Assembly: GCF_003576375.1 (NCBI RefSeq)
Contig: NZ_QWGE01000002.1
Coordinates: 310,001-374,000 of the forward strand
Source of the DNA: Pontibacter oryzae
GTDB taxonomy: Bacteria; Bacteroidota; Bacteroidia; Cytophagales; Hymenobacteraceae
Direction: 5' to 3'
Length of the DNA: 64,000 bases
This document shows positions 34,832 to 42,587 of the stretch, piece after piece (the stretch's first letter is position 1; each line of letters opens with the position of its first letter). The position numbers and the translations under genes are program-made. Below the pieces are notes generated by a model. That model saw nothing but the letters and a program-made list of their open reading frames with translations. It had not been told where the DNA came from and ran no database searches.

Positions 34832-35869
34832 ATGAATGATGTAATTTACCTGATCATAGGTATACTTATACTTGGCACAGTCTCTTATGATTTAATATAT
34901 ACCACTTTCTCGCCGCGCGGTGCCGGGTTTGTGAGCAGAAGCGTCTCCACTGTTATTTGGCGATCACTCTTTTGGCTTAGCAGGCTCTTCAAATACTCAA
35001 AGATGCTGAATGGTGCTGGTATTATTATCGTGGTTTCTATCCTGCTGAGTTGGGTCATGATGCTTTGGATAGGCAATGCTTTTATTTTTCTTTCGGATAC
35101 CGATGCTGTGGTTAACAGTACCACTAAAGTGCCGGCGGGCCTTGTTGAGCGTATTTACTTTACTGGCTACAACCTCTCCACCATGGGCAACGGCGACTAT
35201 ATGGCCGGTACCGACGGATGGCGCATTTACACTGCCTTTATCTCCTTCTCTGGCTTAATCATGATTACAATAGGCGTAACTTACATGGTGCCGGTGCTTT
35301 CCGCTATTACTTCCCGGCGTGCCCTAAGTATACGCATTACCAGTATTGGCCAGAGCCCACAGCTAATGTTGCTGAACAACTGGAACGGCAGTGATTTTAA
35401 GCAGCTTGAATCGCACTTCGAAAATTTGGCTCAGCCTGTAGCAGAACAAGGCCAGTCGCATTTGGCGTATCCGGTGCTGCATTTTTTCCACCACACCGAT
35501 AAGGAGGCTGCGCTCCTGCCAAACCTAGCCGCCCTTGATGAGGCGATTACGATTCTGCTGCTTTTTGTGCCTGAAGACAAACGCCCTGCCAATAATGTCA
35601 TCATTCCGCTGCGGCAGGCCATTACTACTTTTCTGGGATCACTTACTGTGCTTTACCTAGACCCGAGCAGCGTGCAGGAACCTAGCCTTAACATCAAAAA
35701 GCTACAGGAGTCTGATATCCCGTTAGAAAAGCCAGATACTTACAAAATAGAAAAGTTAAATAAACGCCGCCGTATCCTGAAGGCTATGCTGGATTACGAC
35801 GGCTGGGAGTGGGATGAGGTTAGCGCTCCGGCCTTCGACCCGAAAATGGACCTGCCCGAAATGGTTTAG
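34832..35869 (+). CDS. Potassium-channel-like membrane protein
   Basis: I place the start at ATG 34832 (MNDVIYLIIGILILG), not at an upstream in-frame ATG at 34748. The 345-residue protein has about four N-terminal hydrophobic segments. The pore-loop-like stretch YFTGYNLSTMGNGDYMAG is flanked by two of them, where TMGNGD stands in the place of the potassium filter TVGYGD. The C-terminal 170 residues are cytosolic with no RCK motif that I can see. It is probably an ion channel with an altered filter; ion selectivity cannot be told. Its stop interlocks with that of the convergent gene. Confidence 0.75.
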   Translation: MNDVIYLIIGILILGTVSYDLIYTTFSPRGAGFVSRSVSTVIWRSLFWLSRLFKYSKMLNGAGIIIVVSILLSWVMMLWIGNAFIFLSDTDAVVNSTTKVPAGLVERIYFTGYNLSTMGNGDYMAGTDGWRIYTAFISFSGLIMITIGVTYMVPVLSAITSRRALSIRITSIGQSPQLMLLNNWNGSDFKQLESHFENLAQPVAEQGQSHLAYPVLHFFHHTDKEAALLPNLAALDEAITILLLFVPEDKRPANNVIIPLRQAITTFLGSLTVLYLDPSSVQEPSLNIKKLQESDIPLEKPDTYKIEKLNKRRRILKAMLDYDGWEWDEVSAPAFDPKMDLPEMV

Positions 35870-37032
35870 CGTATTATCGGTGCGCGCTTAAATTCTTTTG
35901 TTCTATCAAAAAGATAGCGGTACGTTGCGTGTGTTTTATAGATGCGCCCGCCAATCTGCTCTACCAAGTGCATCATCTTGGGGTTGAAGTCCCCTATCCA
36001 GTTCATTTGCAGGTCCTGGTATGGGATGCTCGGGTTGCTTTGGATTACTTTTCCGGCTTCTACAATCATAGCTGCTTCAACACCCTTTGACTGTTGCTCC
36101 GGCGTAATGCCGAATACAATGCCATACATGGTGGTGCAGGCTCCCCGCCAACGATGGAACGCGAATTTCAGCTTGCCCCATAGGTTCATATTGCCATTTA
36201 CATGCTTAAACAGCGTGTTTAATTCTGGGATGGCAATAAAAAAGCCCACTGGTTCCTCGTTGTAGTAAGCAAACCACATAATACGCTCATCAATTACGGG
36301 CTTAAGCGTGTTCATAATAATGGTGGCTTGCGCCTCGCTCATGGCCTTTACGCCTTCGTGCTTTGCCCAGCCTTTGTTATAAACCGTTCTAAAATCCTCT
36401 GTGTATTTTTTCAGGTCTGATTTATCCATGTGTTGGAACCGGTAGCCTGGGTCAGCCAGGATGCGTTTTGCCTTTTCGTTATACTTTTCAGGAAGCGGGT
36501 CATCCACTTTCCGGTAGTAAGTAAATTGGCGGAAGTATAACCCGAAGCCATAGTTCTCTAGCAGTTTTTGGTAGTACGGAAAGTTGTAGTGCATACCATA
36601 GGTTGGCGGGTAAAAACCGTCTACCAGCAGGCCCCACCACTTGTCGCGGTCCCCAAAGTTTATTGGGCCGTCCATGGCTTCCATGCCGCGCTCCTGCAGC
36701 CAGTTTCGGCACGCATCGAAAAGCATGTTGGCTGCTTCCTGGTTGTCTTCACAATCGAAAAAGCCCATGCCGCCGGTTGGCTGCTCAAAAGTGCGGGCCG
36801 TTTTTTTGTTGATGAACGCGGCGATGCGCCCAATCGTCCTTCCCTTGCCGTTTTGAAGAATCCAGCGTGTTGCCTCCCCATCGCGGAGCAGTTTGTTCTT
36901 TTTCGGGTCAAAAACGTTGTTGATGTCTTTGTCTAGCGGGCGGATATAATTCGGGTCTTTTTTGTACAGGCGCACCTGCATCATCAGGAACTCTTGCGCG
37001 AGTTCGGGGGTGGTTACCTCTATCAGTTTCAT
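35866..37032 (-). CDS. GNAT-like acyltransferase family protein
   Basis: A 388-residue protein of a family common in Bacteroidota. Conserved-looking parts are FLMMQVRLYKKDPNYIRPLD, GRIAAFINKKTARTF, DGPINFGDRDKWWGLLVDGF, WFAYYNEEPVGFFIAIPEL and a C-terminal GIVFGITPEQQSKGVEAAMI, which resembles the acetyl-CoA-binding loop of GNAT enzymes. Databases label such proteins N-acetyltransferase or hypothetical; the acceptor is unknown. It is 66 bp upstream-adjacent to the DUF3307 gene end on the same strand. Confidence 0.72.
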   Translation of the reverse strand: MKLIEVTTPELAQEFLMMQVRLYKKDPNYIRPLDKDINNVFDPKKNKLLRDGEATRWILQNGKGRTIGRIAAFINKKTARTFEQPTGGMGFFDCEDNQEAANMLFDACRNWLQERGMEAMDGPINFGDRDKWWGLLVDGFYPPTYGMHYNFPYYQKLLENYGFGLYFRQFTYYRKVDDPLPEKYNEKAKRILADPGYRFQHMDKSDLKKYTEDFRTVYNKGWAKHEGVKAMSEAQATIIMNTLKPVIDERIMWFAYYNEEPVGFFIAIPELNTLFKHVNGNMNLWGKLKFAFHRWRGACTTMYGIVFGITPEQQSKGVEAAMIVEAGKVIQSNPSIPYQDLQMNWIGDFNPKMMHLVEQIGGRIYKTHATYRYLFDRTKEFKRAPIIR

Positions 37033-37098
37033 TGGTTATCTCTGGATCAGGACCGCTAAGTAAGTCATTATCCCCAAAAAAAGGAAGCGCATTTGCTG

Positions 37099-37833
37099 TC
37101 AGGTTACTAAAAGCCCGGTAAGTATGGCCAGCCCAAAGCTCATCAGTGTGCCGATCAGGATGTACTCCGTTAGCTGCATGTCGTGCTTGCCTCGCAGGTC
37201 GCCGAAGCGAAACACGGATTTAGCCGCCAGCAAAAAGCCTATGGCCTCCCAGTGCCCCTTCAGTATAAACGTGAGCACCAGCAACCGCTCTATTATGCCA
37301 ATCCACATGCCGGCTTCTGCCAGGCTGGTTTTAGGCTGTGCTTCGCGATTGTCTTGCAAATGTGTTAGCGGGTTCGGCTTCCAATGGCTGATGAGGGTTT
37401 TGATGAGGATGGATGCCGGCTTGGTCACAAACAAGTACGCCGTGACAAGTTGCCAGGGCAGCACAATGTCGTTTAGCGCTTTCCACACCTGTATGCGTGA
37501 GAAAAGTACAGCGGTCACCACAAGTATAAGCAGGTGCAATGCCTGATCTAGCAGGAACCATACTTTGCTTTGTTGTGGATAGCGTTTCTGTAGGGCAGTT
37601 TTTGCGATGTCTATCAGCAGGTGCGTGCCTGCAATGGCCGCCGCAAAAGGCCAGAATGCAAATTGCCATACTACCAGCCAGGCCAGCAGGCCATGAACAA
37701 GGGCATGTGCATACATTAGCGGCGAGCGCCAGGTTTTTTGCTCTTTCTGTGCCACCCATTTGTTCGTTTGGAGCACAAAGTCTCCCATCAGGTGCACAAA
37801 TACCAGTTTTAACAGAATTGGGCTACTCAGCAT
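37099..37833 (-). CDS. DUF3307 membrane protein
   Basis: The 244-residue protein has the DUF3307 marks: FVHLMGDFVLQTNKW at the N-terminus, YAHALVHGLLAWLVV and AGTHLLIDIAKTALQ, within six or more membrane helices. Function is unknown. Its start overlaps the end of the SatD gene by 11 nt, so the two are translationally coupled. In other bacteria SatD and DUF3307 proteins are also neighbours, which suggests that the regulator serves this membrane protein. Confidence 0.88.
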   Translation of the reverse strand: MLSSPILLKLVFVHLMGDFVLQTNKWVAQKEQKTWRSPLMYAHALVHGLLAWLVVWQFAFWPFAAAIAGTHLLIDIAKTALQKRYPQQSKVWFLLDQALHLLILVVTAVLFSRIQVWKALNDIVLPWQLVTAYLFVTKPASILIKTLISHWKPNPLTHLQDNREAQPKTSLAEAGMWIGIIERLLVLTFILKGHWEAIGFLLAAKSVFRFGDLRGKHDMQLTEYILIGTLMSFGLAILTGLLVT

Positions 37834-38485
37834 GGCACAGGGCTTTTAGCTGGTTTCTAAAGTATGATTCAAAGTTCAGAATAAGCTCTATGTGTGATTT
37901 GGCCAGGCGCCAGTTGATGGTAGGCTGCGTGAGCGACAATTGTTCTGCCAGTTCTTTCTGGGTCATCTCAGGGTGCATCATTCGGTAGTATGCAATCTCG
38001 TTTATGGGCTGGCTCCAGTCGTTCATCAGTGTTTCCACCAGGGGCAGGCTGGCGGCCATACTTTCATTCAGCGCTTCCCAGGCGGTGCTTATCTTTATTT
38101 TCTGGCCAGATTCGTTCAGCTGGTCTAGCGTGAGGCCCGACAGTTGGTATGCCTCGCCGTCAGATTCGCGCACTGAGTTGGTTTCATGGCCAGCTTGTCC
38201 AATACCTATAGCAATGCGCACGTCAGCTCCCTGCTTGTAGAACTCCGGAAGTGCCCTCAAACCCGACCGAATCAGTAGCGCAGCCCGCAGCACATGCTCT
38301 GGTTGCTGCCACTCTACCTGAAAGCTATCGCCCCGGTATACTTCCCACTTCAGCGGTTGCTGCTCCTCCTGGCTTAAAAAATGCAGGATCTCTTTCAGTC
38401 GCTCTAGCCACTGGGTTTTATCCTTTATTATCCGCGAGTTTACCACATCGCCTGTTAATACTGCTAATATATTTTTTTTGCGCAT
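37823..38485 (-). CDS. SatD-family regulator with C-terminal helix-turn-helix
   Basis: The 220-residue protein begins MRKKNILAVLTGDVVNSR, the SatD signature, followed by VYRGDSFQVEW, ADVRIAIGIGQAGHETNSV and DGEAYQLSGL. This region looks like a nucleotide-cyclase-fold sensor. The C-terminal 60 residues carry a helix-turn-helix (MTQKELAEQLSLTQPTINWR). I start at ATG 38485; the codon before it is TTG. Three evenly spaced operator-like repeats begin 6 bp upstream, so autoregulation of the satD-DUF3307 pair is likely but inferred. Confidence 0.85.
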   Translation of the reverse strand: MRKKNILAVLTGDVVNSRIIKDKTQWLERLKEILHFLSQEEQQPLKWEVYRGDSFQVEWQQPEHVLRAALLIRSGLRALPEFYKQGADVRIAIGIGQAGHETNSVRESDGEAYQLSGLTLDQLNESGQKIKISTAWEALNESMAASLPLVETLMNDWSQPINEIAYYRMMHPEMTQKELAEQLSLTQPTINWRLAKSHIELILNFESYFRNQLKALCHAE

Positions 38486-38490
38486 CAACT

Positions 38491-38568
38491 AATAGATATG
38501 AGCATCTATACTTTCCTAATATAGATTTATGAGTCTATAATTAATAAATATAGATGAAAGTGTCTATA
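38491..38568. promoter_or_regulatory. Triple operator array upstream of satD (WATAGA-N8-TCTATA, period 29 bp)
   Basis: Three inverted repeats of the form AATAGA or TATAGA, 8-nt spacer, TCTATA start at 38491, 38520 and 38549, exactly 29 bp apart. Spacers are TATGAGCA, TTTATGAG and TGAAAGTG. The first copy nearly touches the satD start codon. The spacing (just under three helical turns) suggests cooperative binding of a dimeric repressor, plausibly SatD itself. Confidence 0.65.
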
Positions 38569-38611
38569 AATGAAAGAATCAGGTTAGAAAAAAGCGGAAA
38601 AGGCTTAAAAT

Positions 38612-38643
38612 AAAAAAGCCTCCAGATTTCTCTGAAGGCTTTC
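38612..38643 (-). terminator. Terminator of the tRNA-Thr pair
   Basis: On the minus strand AGCCTTCAG pairs with CTGGAGGCT (one G-T pair) across a short loop and is followed by six T residues, 10 bp after the second tRNA. Confidence 0.8.
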
Positions 38644-38653
38644 TCTTAAAATG

Positions 38654-38726
<73 letters not shown>

Positions 38727-38783
38727 TTGTACTTATGTTGAACTAAAAAGCAGATGCAGTACAAACATTTGCTTTTGGAGTTG

Positions 38784-38856
<73 letters not shown>

Positions 38857-38898
38857 TTAACCTTTATTTTTGAGCTGCTTTATTGTGTTAAAGCGTTG

Positions 38899-38929
38899 CA
38901 AAGGTAGGGCTAAGATTTAATTCTGCAAA
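38899..38929 (-). promoter_or_regulatory. Bacteroidota-type promoter of the tRNA-Thr pair
   Basis: On the minus strand TTTG (complement of 38926-38929), a 19-nt spacer and TACCTTTG (complement of 38899-38906) give an exact match to the -33/-7 consensus TTTG-N19-TAnnTTTG. It would start transcription about 35 nt before the first tRNA. Confidence 0.75.
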
Positions 38930-38939
38930 TACACCCCGC

Positions 38940-38991
38940 AAAATTTTTCGCCTGACTTTACTAAGCTTTTGAAAGTCAGGCGAAAAATTTT
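38940..38991 (-). terminator. Strong terminator of the DUF349 gene
   Basis: A perfect stem of about 20 bp (core TTTTTCGCCTGACTTT / AAAGTCAGGCGAAAAA) with a 12-nt loop. The stem starts at the DUF349 stop codon, and A/T-rich ends give a T tract in either direction. Confidence 0.9.
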
Positions 38992-41009
38992 TAACCTCTA
39001 AAGGCGTCAAGCTGGTGTTGCAGTTGCGAAATGCGTTTTTGGGCATCGGCAATGCGACCCTCATATTCCTCACGCAACTTGTCGGCGTTTTTAGAACGGG
39101 CAAAAAACTCTATGTTGGTGCGCAATGTCTGTATATCATTTTGCAGTTGCGAAATCTCGCGGCGCAAAGTGTTCTCCCGTTGGTGCAGTTTATGGCCAGC
39201 ATCCGGGCTGTGTTTGATGCGCTCAACCTGCAGCTTTACAAGCAACTCAGAGCGCTCTTCCGGGTTTAGCTCCGGTACGCACTCCAAGTATTTCTCCATC
39301 AGAGAAATAAACTTGTCTTCAGTTTTAGGGCTGGTGCGCTTAGAGCCTTTGTCTGTATCGCGCCATTGCTGTACAAAGCTGTTAAACTCATCAACAGAAC
39401 CGGTAACATTTGGCTGCGACAGTTTTTCGGTGATCTTGTCGCAGATCTCCATTTTCTCGGCAGAGAGTTTTTCAAGTTCGGCGGAGCGTTCCTGCTCGTG
39501 TCCTTGCCTGCGATCGAAAAACTCGTTGCAGGCCGCCCTGAAGCGCTGCCAGATTTTATCGGAGTGCTTGTCGGGAACACGGCCAATGGTTTTCCACTTC
39601 TTCTGAAGCTGGATGAGTTTTTCCTTGGTGTTGTTCCAGTCGGTGCTGTCTTTTAAACTCTCTGCCTCTTCGCATAACTGCGTCTTTAGCTGCAGGTTTT
39701 GCATTTTCTGCTCATCAAGCGCTTTAAAGAACTGGTTCTTGTGCTGGAAGAATGCTTTATAGGTGCTCCAGAAGGTTTTGTTTACTTCTTCGGCATGCTC
39801 CTTTGGCACTAACCCGGCATTATCCCACTCTTCTTTCAGCTTCTGGATTTCATCAGTTTTATCTCGCCACTCGTTGATGCGATCCGTGTTAAAGCCAGAA
39901 AACGCTTGCAAACGCTCCAACAGGCCGCGCTTCACGGTGAGGTTCTGGAGCTCGCGTGTTGAGCGCTCCTCGTGGTAAGCGCGGCGGCGCTCATGCACTT
40001 TTTCAGAAGCCTGGATAAACTGGTCCCAGATAGGGTCGCGTTGTTCGTTTGGCACAGGGCCGATGTTTTTCCACTCTTCGTGCAAATGGCGCAGCTCCTG
40101 CAGGGCCTTGTTTATACTTGGCTCGCCCTGAAGCGCCTGCGCCCGCTCAATAAGTTGCAGCTTCGCCTCAAGGTTGCGCTTGCGGTCCAGCTCCTTCATC
40201 TCGAAGAACATGCTGCGGTTATTGTAGAAAATGTCGAGCAAGGCGTGATACGAGTTCCAAAGCTCCTGTGCTTCTCCGGAAGGTACCTGGCCAATGGATT
40301 TCCACTCCAACTGCAATTTTTTCAGCTCGTCGCCGCTGTTTTTTGTTTCGGCAGACTCTACGAGCTGGCGGAGTTGGCTTAACAACTCTTGTTTGCGCTC
40401 TAGGTTTCGCTGGCGTTGCTCTTCTTGGTTCTGGCGCTGCTGGTGGCGGGTGTCACGGTAAGAAGTAAGTAGTTTTTCAAGGTCCTGATGCTCGGGAGAA
40501 GTATGGTAATCGAAATCTTCCTCAGTACCTCCCTCCTCTTTAAACCGGTCCAGCGCTTCGTTGCGCTCGGCCTGAAATTTCTGGTCATAGGCCCGCTGCA
40601 TCTCGTTTATAGTACGGAACTTACGCATGGCATCAGCACTCTTAAGCACGGATGTCATTTGCTGGCGCAGTTCGTTTAGGGGAAGTGCGCTGTAGTCCAT
40701 GGCTTCATCATCTTCCTCCTCTTCGTCGTCATGCTGCTCGGTGGTAGAGTTCTTGTTTGCAGCCGGAGCCGCGGTTGCTTTCTCACCTTCCGATACATCG
40801 GTGTTGGCCTCAACAAAGGCTTTAGTTATTTTTTCGGAAGCGTCGCTTTCCGCTGGGGTGGCCAAATCAGGCTTTACCTCTGGCTGTTCTTCCTTTGATA
40901 CCTCCTGGTTGTGGTTTTCAGGTGTATTGCCGTTCTCTGATACTGCCTCTGGCTTAGTGGCGGCAGTTTGATTCTCTGTTTTGTTAGCCTCAGCTCCGGT
41001 AGTGTCCAT
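38991..41009 (-). CDS. DUF349 repeat protein
   Basis: The 672-residue protein has an acidic, low-complexity N-terminus (about 1-110), then four to five DUF349 repeats of about 70 residues each, recognised by LQLEWKSIGQVP, HEEWKNIGPVPNEQRDPIWD, KEEWDNAGLVPKEHAEEV and LQKKWKTIGRVPDKHSDKIW. A coiled-coil C-terminus follows. Proteins with these repeats are highly helical and cytosolic; their role is not established. Only one AAGTATA-type motif lies in its 2 kb, and codon use looks like that of a well-expressed gene. Confidence 0.93.
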   Translation of the reverse strand: MDTTGAEANKTENQTAATKPEAVSENGNTPENHNQEVSKEEQPEVKPDLATPAESDASEKITKAFVEANTDVSEGEKATAAPAANKNSTTEQHDDEEEEDDEAMDYSALPLNELRQQMTSVLKSADAMRKFRTINEMQRAYDQKFQAERNEALDRFKEEGGTEEDFDYHTSPEHQDLEKLLTSYRDTRHQQRQNQEEQRQRNLERKQELLSQLRQLVESAETKNSGDELKKLQLEWKSIGQVPSGEAQELWNSYHALLDIFYNNRSMFFEMKELDRKRNLEAKLQLIERAQALQGEPSINKALQELRHLHEEWKNIGPVPNEQRDPIWDQFIQASEKVHERRRAYHEERSTRELQNLTVKRGLLERLQAFSGFNTDRINEWRDKTDEIQKLKEEWDNAGLVPKEHAEEVNKTFWSTYKAFFQHKNQFFKALDEQKMQNLQLKTQLCEEAESLKDSTDWNNTKEKLIQLQKKWKTIGRVPDKHSDKIWQRFRAACNEFFDRRQGHEQERSAELEKLSAEKMEICDKITEKLSQPNVTGSVDEFNSFVQQWRDTDKGSKRTSPKTEDKFISLMEKYLECVPELNPEERSELLVKLQVERIKHSPDAGHKLHQRENTLRREISQLQNDIQTLRTNIEFFARSKNADKLREEYEGRIADAQKRISQLQHQLDAFRG

Positions 41010-41062
41010 ATGCTCTTTATCGGTTGTTATGTCTACTGTGTTTGGTAAAACGGTTAAGCGTT

Positions 41063-41632
41063 TTAGTTCAGGCGAGGATCGTCTGGATAGTTGCTCAGCA
41101 CCTTAAACTTCCCACCCATCTCGCGCAGAATGCTGCGCCAAAGGGTTTCTGTGTCCAAATTAAATAATTTATTCGCAGCATTGTTGTTCACAATCCAAAC
41201 ATTTTTGTCAATCTCCTCCTGTAGTTGCCCGGGCGTCCAGCCGGAGTAGCCCAGAAAAAAACGGATATCGTCTTTTTTTACCTGGCCCGTATCGATCATG
41301 GTGCGGAGCATCTCAAAATCACCGCCCCAATATACGTCCTGAGCCAGTTTAACGGCCTGGTGCAGGCCGGGCAGGCGATGGATGTAGTGGAGCGTGTTGT
41401 ATTGCACAGGCCCGCCTATCCCTAAAGTCATGTCAAAATCATCACTGAACACATCCAGCACATCAGATAGGTTAAGGTTGGAGGCGCGGTTGAGCACCAG
41501 GCCAAAGGATCCCTCATCTTCTACATGGCTGCACAGAAGCACTACGCTGCGTTCAAAGTTCGGGTCGCCCAGGTAGGGTTCCGAAATAAGTATGCTGCCA
41601 TTTTGCGGTTTTATCTCCCTATTATCCGTCAT
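41063..41632 (-). CDS. YqgE/AlgH family protein
   Basis: The 189-residue protein matches YqgE: GSILISEPYLGDPNFERSVV, FGLVLNRASNL, LGIGGPVQYNTLHYIHRL, VYWGGDFEML and FFLGYSGWTPGQLQEEI. The family is widespread and of unknown biochemical function. ATG at 41632 is preferred over a preceding TTG. It lies 53 bp downstream of the DUF349 gene on the same strand and is probably in the same transcript. Confidence 0.94.
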   Translation of the reverse strand: MTDNREIKPQNGSILISEPYLGDPNFERSVVLLCSHVEDEGSFGLVLNRASNLNLSDVLDVFSDDFDMTLGIGGPVQYNTLHYIHRLPGLHQAVKLAQDVYWGGDFEMLRTMIDTGQVKKDDIRFFLGYSGWTPGQLQEEIDKNVWIVNNNAANKLFNLDTETLWRSILREMGGKFKVLSNYPDDPRLN

Positions 41633-41857
41633 CAATCTATCCTCACGTTATAACTGTTGCAGGTAATTAAATTTGGGCAGGATGCCCTCAAGCTTTAATT
41701 TAAGCGTTTTATACTTCTTACGCAAAGCATTTAATATAGTAACAAACGGGTGCCAGATACCTAAACGAATGCAGCCTGTTTAAGTGGCAACCACAATTGC
41801 CAACACATGGCCTGGCAGTGTGCAAGTATAAAACTTTAAGAGCAGCGGATATTTTTT

Positions 41858-41865
41858 TAATTTTG
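41858..41865 (+). promoter_or_regulatory. Candidate -7 element TAATTTTG before pdxH
   Basis: TAATTTTG fits TAnnTTTG and lies 16 nt before the pdxH ATG. At the -33 position there is TTTA rather than TTTG with the right spacing. Confidence 0.45.
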
Positions 41866-41881
41866 ACCAAAACCAGAACCT

Positions 41882-42532
41882 ATGGCACTTTCACAGAACA
41901 TTGCGGATATCCGAATAAACTATTCACGGCAGGAACTGACAGAAGCTTCCGTGTCGCAAAACCCGACGCAGCAGTTTCAGCAGTGGTTGCAGGAAGCCCT
42001 GGACGCTGAAGTGGATGAGCCTACGGCTATGGTGCTTTCTACCGTAAGCGGTACTGGCAAACCATCTGCCCGCGTGGTACTGTTAAAAGGCCTGGATGAG
42101 CAGGGATATACGTTTTTCACAAATTATGACAGTCGTAAGGGCCACGACTTGGAAGAGAACCCGTACGCCAGCCTGACGTTTTTCTGGCCTGCGCTGGAGC
42201 GGCAGGTGCGCATTGAGGGCAAAATCGTGAAAGTGGCTGCCGCTGAATCCGACACATATTTCCAGAGCCGGCCAAAAGGGAGCCAGATTGGGGCCTGGGC
42301 CTCGCCGCAAAGCCAGGTTATTGAAGCCCGAGAGGTTTTGGAGCAGCGCGAGCAGGAGTTCAGCGAGAAATTTGCCAACCAGAATGTGGTGCCGCGCCCT
42401 GCGCACTGGGGTGGCTACCGCTTGCAGCCCGATCGCCTAGAGTTTTGGCAAGGGCGCCCAAGCAGGCTGCACGACCGCATCATGTATGTGTTAGAAGGCC
42501 ACAATTGGGAGATCAAGCGCCTGGCTCCCTGA
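41882..42532 (+). CDS. pdxH: Pyridoxamine/pyridoxine 5'-phosphate oxidase
   Basis: The 216-residue enzyme makes pyridoxal 5'-phosphate with FMN and oxygen. Family motifs: AMVLSTVSGTGKPSARVVLL, FFTNYDSRKGHDL, ASLTFFWPALERQVRIEG for FMN binding, SRPKGSQIGAWASPQS, and the C-terminal HWGGYRLQPDRLEFWQGRPS and RLHDR. Full length. It is followed 55 bp later by DUF1015, then maf, on the same strand; no vitamin B6 gene is adjacent. Confidence 0.96.
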   Translation: MALSQNIADIRINYSRQELTEASVSQNPTQQFQQWLQEALDAEVDEPTAMVLSTVSGTGKPSARVVLLKGLDEQGYTFFTNYDSRKGHDLEENPYASLTFFWPALERQVRIEGKIVKVAAAESDTYFQSRPKGSQIGAWASPQSQVIEAREVLEQREQEFSEKFANQNVVPRPAHWGGYRLQPDRLEFWQGRPSRLHDRIMYVLEGHNWEIKRLAP

Positions 42533-42587
42533 TCTGAAGTATAAACAATCGGGCTTCAGACAGATTTATACTTTGTAAAACGACTAC

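Noticed and set aside
38491..38568. Possible CRISPR array or replication iterons (29-bp period)
   Set aside because: Only three units, each an inverted repeat with an internal variable spacer of 8 nt, no unique 30-bp spacers, no cas or rep gene; operator array fits better.
40699..40971. Serine-run open frame on the plus strand near 40.7 kb
   Set aside because: The Ser run is the complement of the Asp/Glu-rich low-complexity N-terminus of the DUF349 protein.
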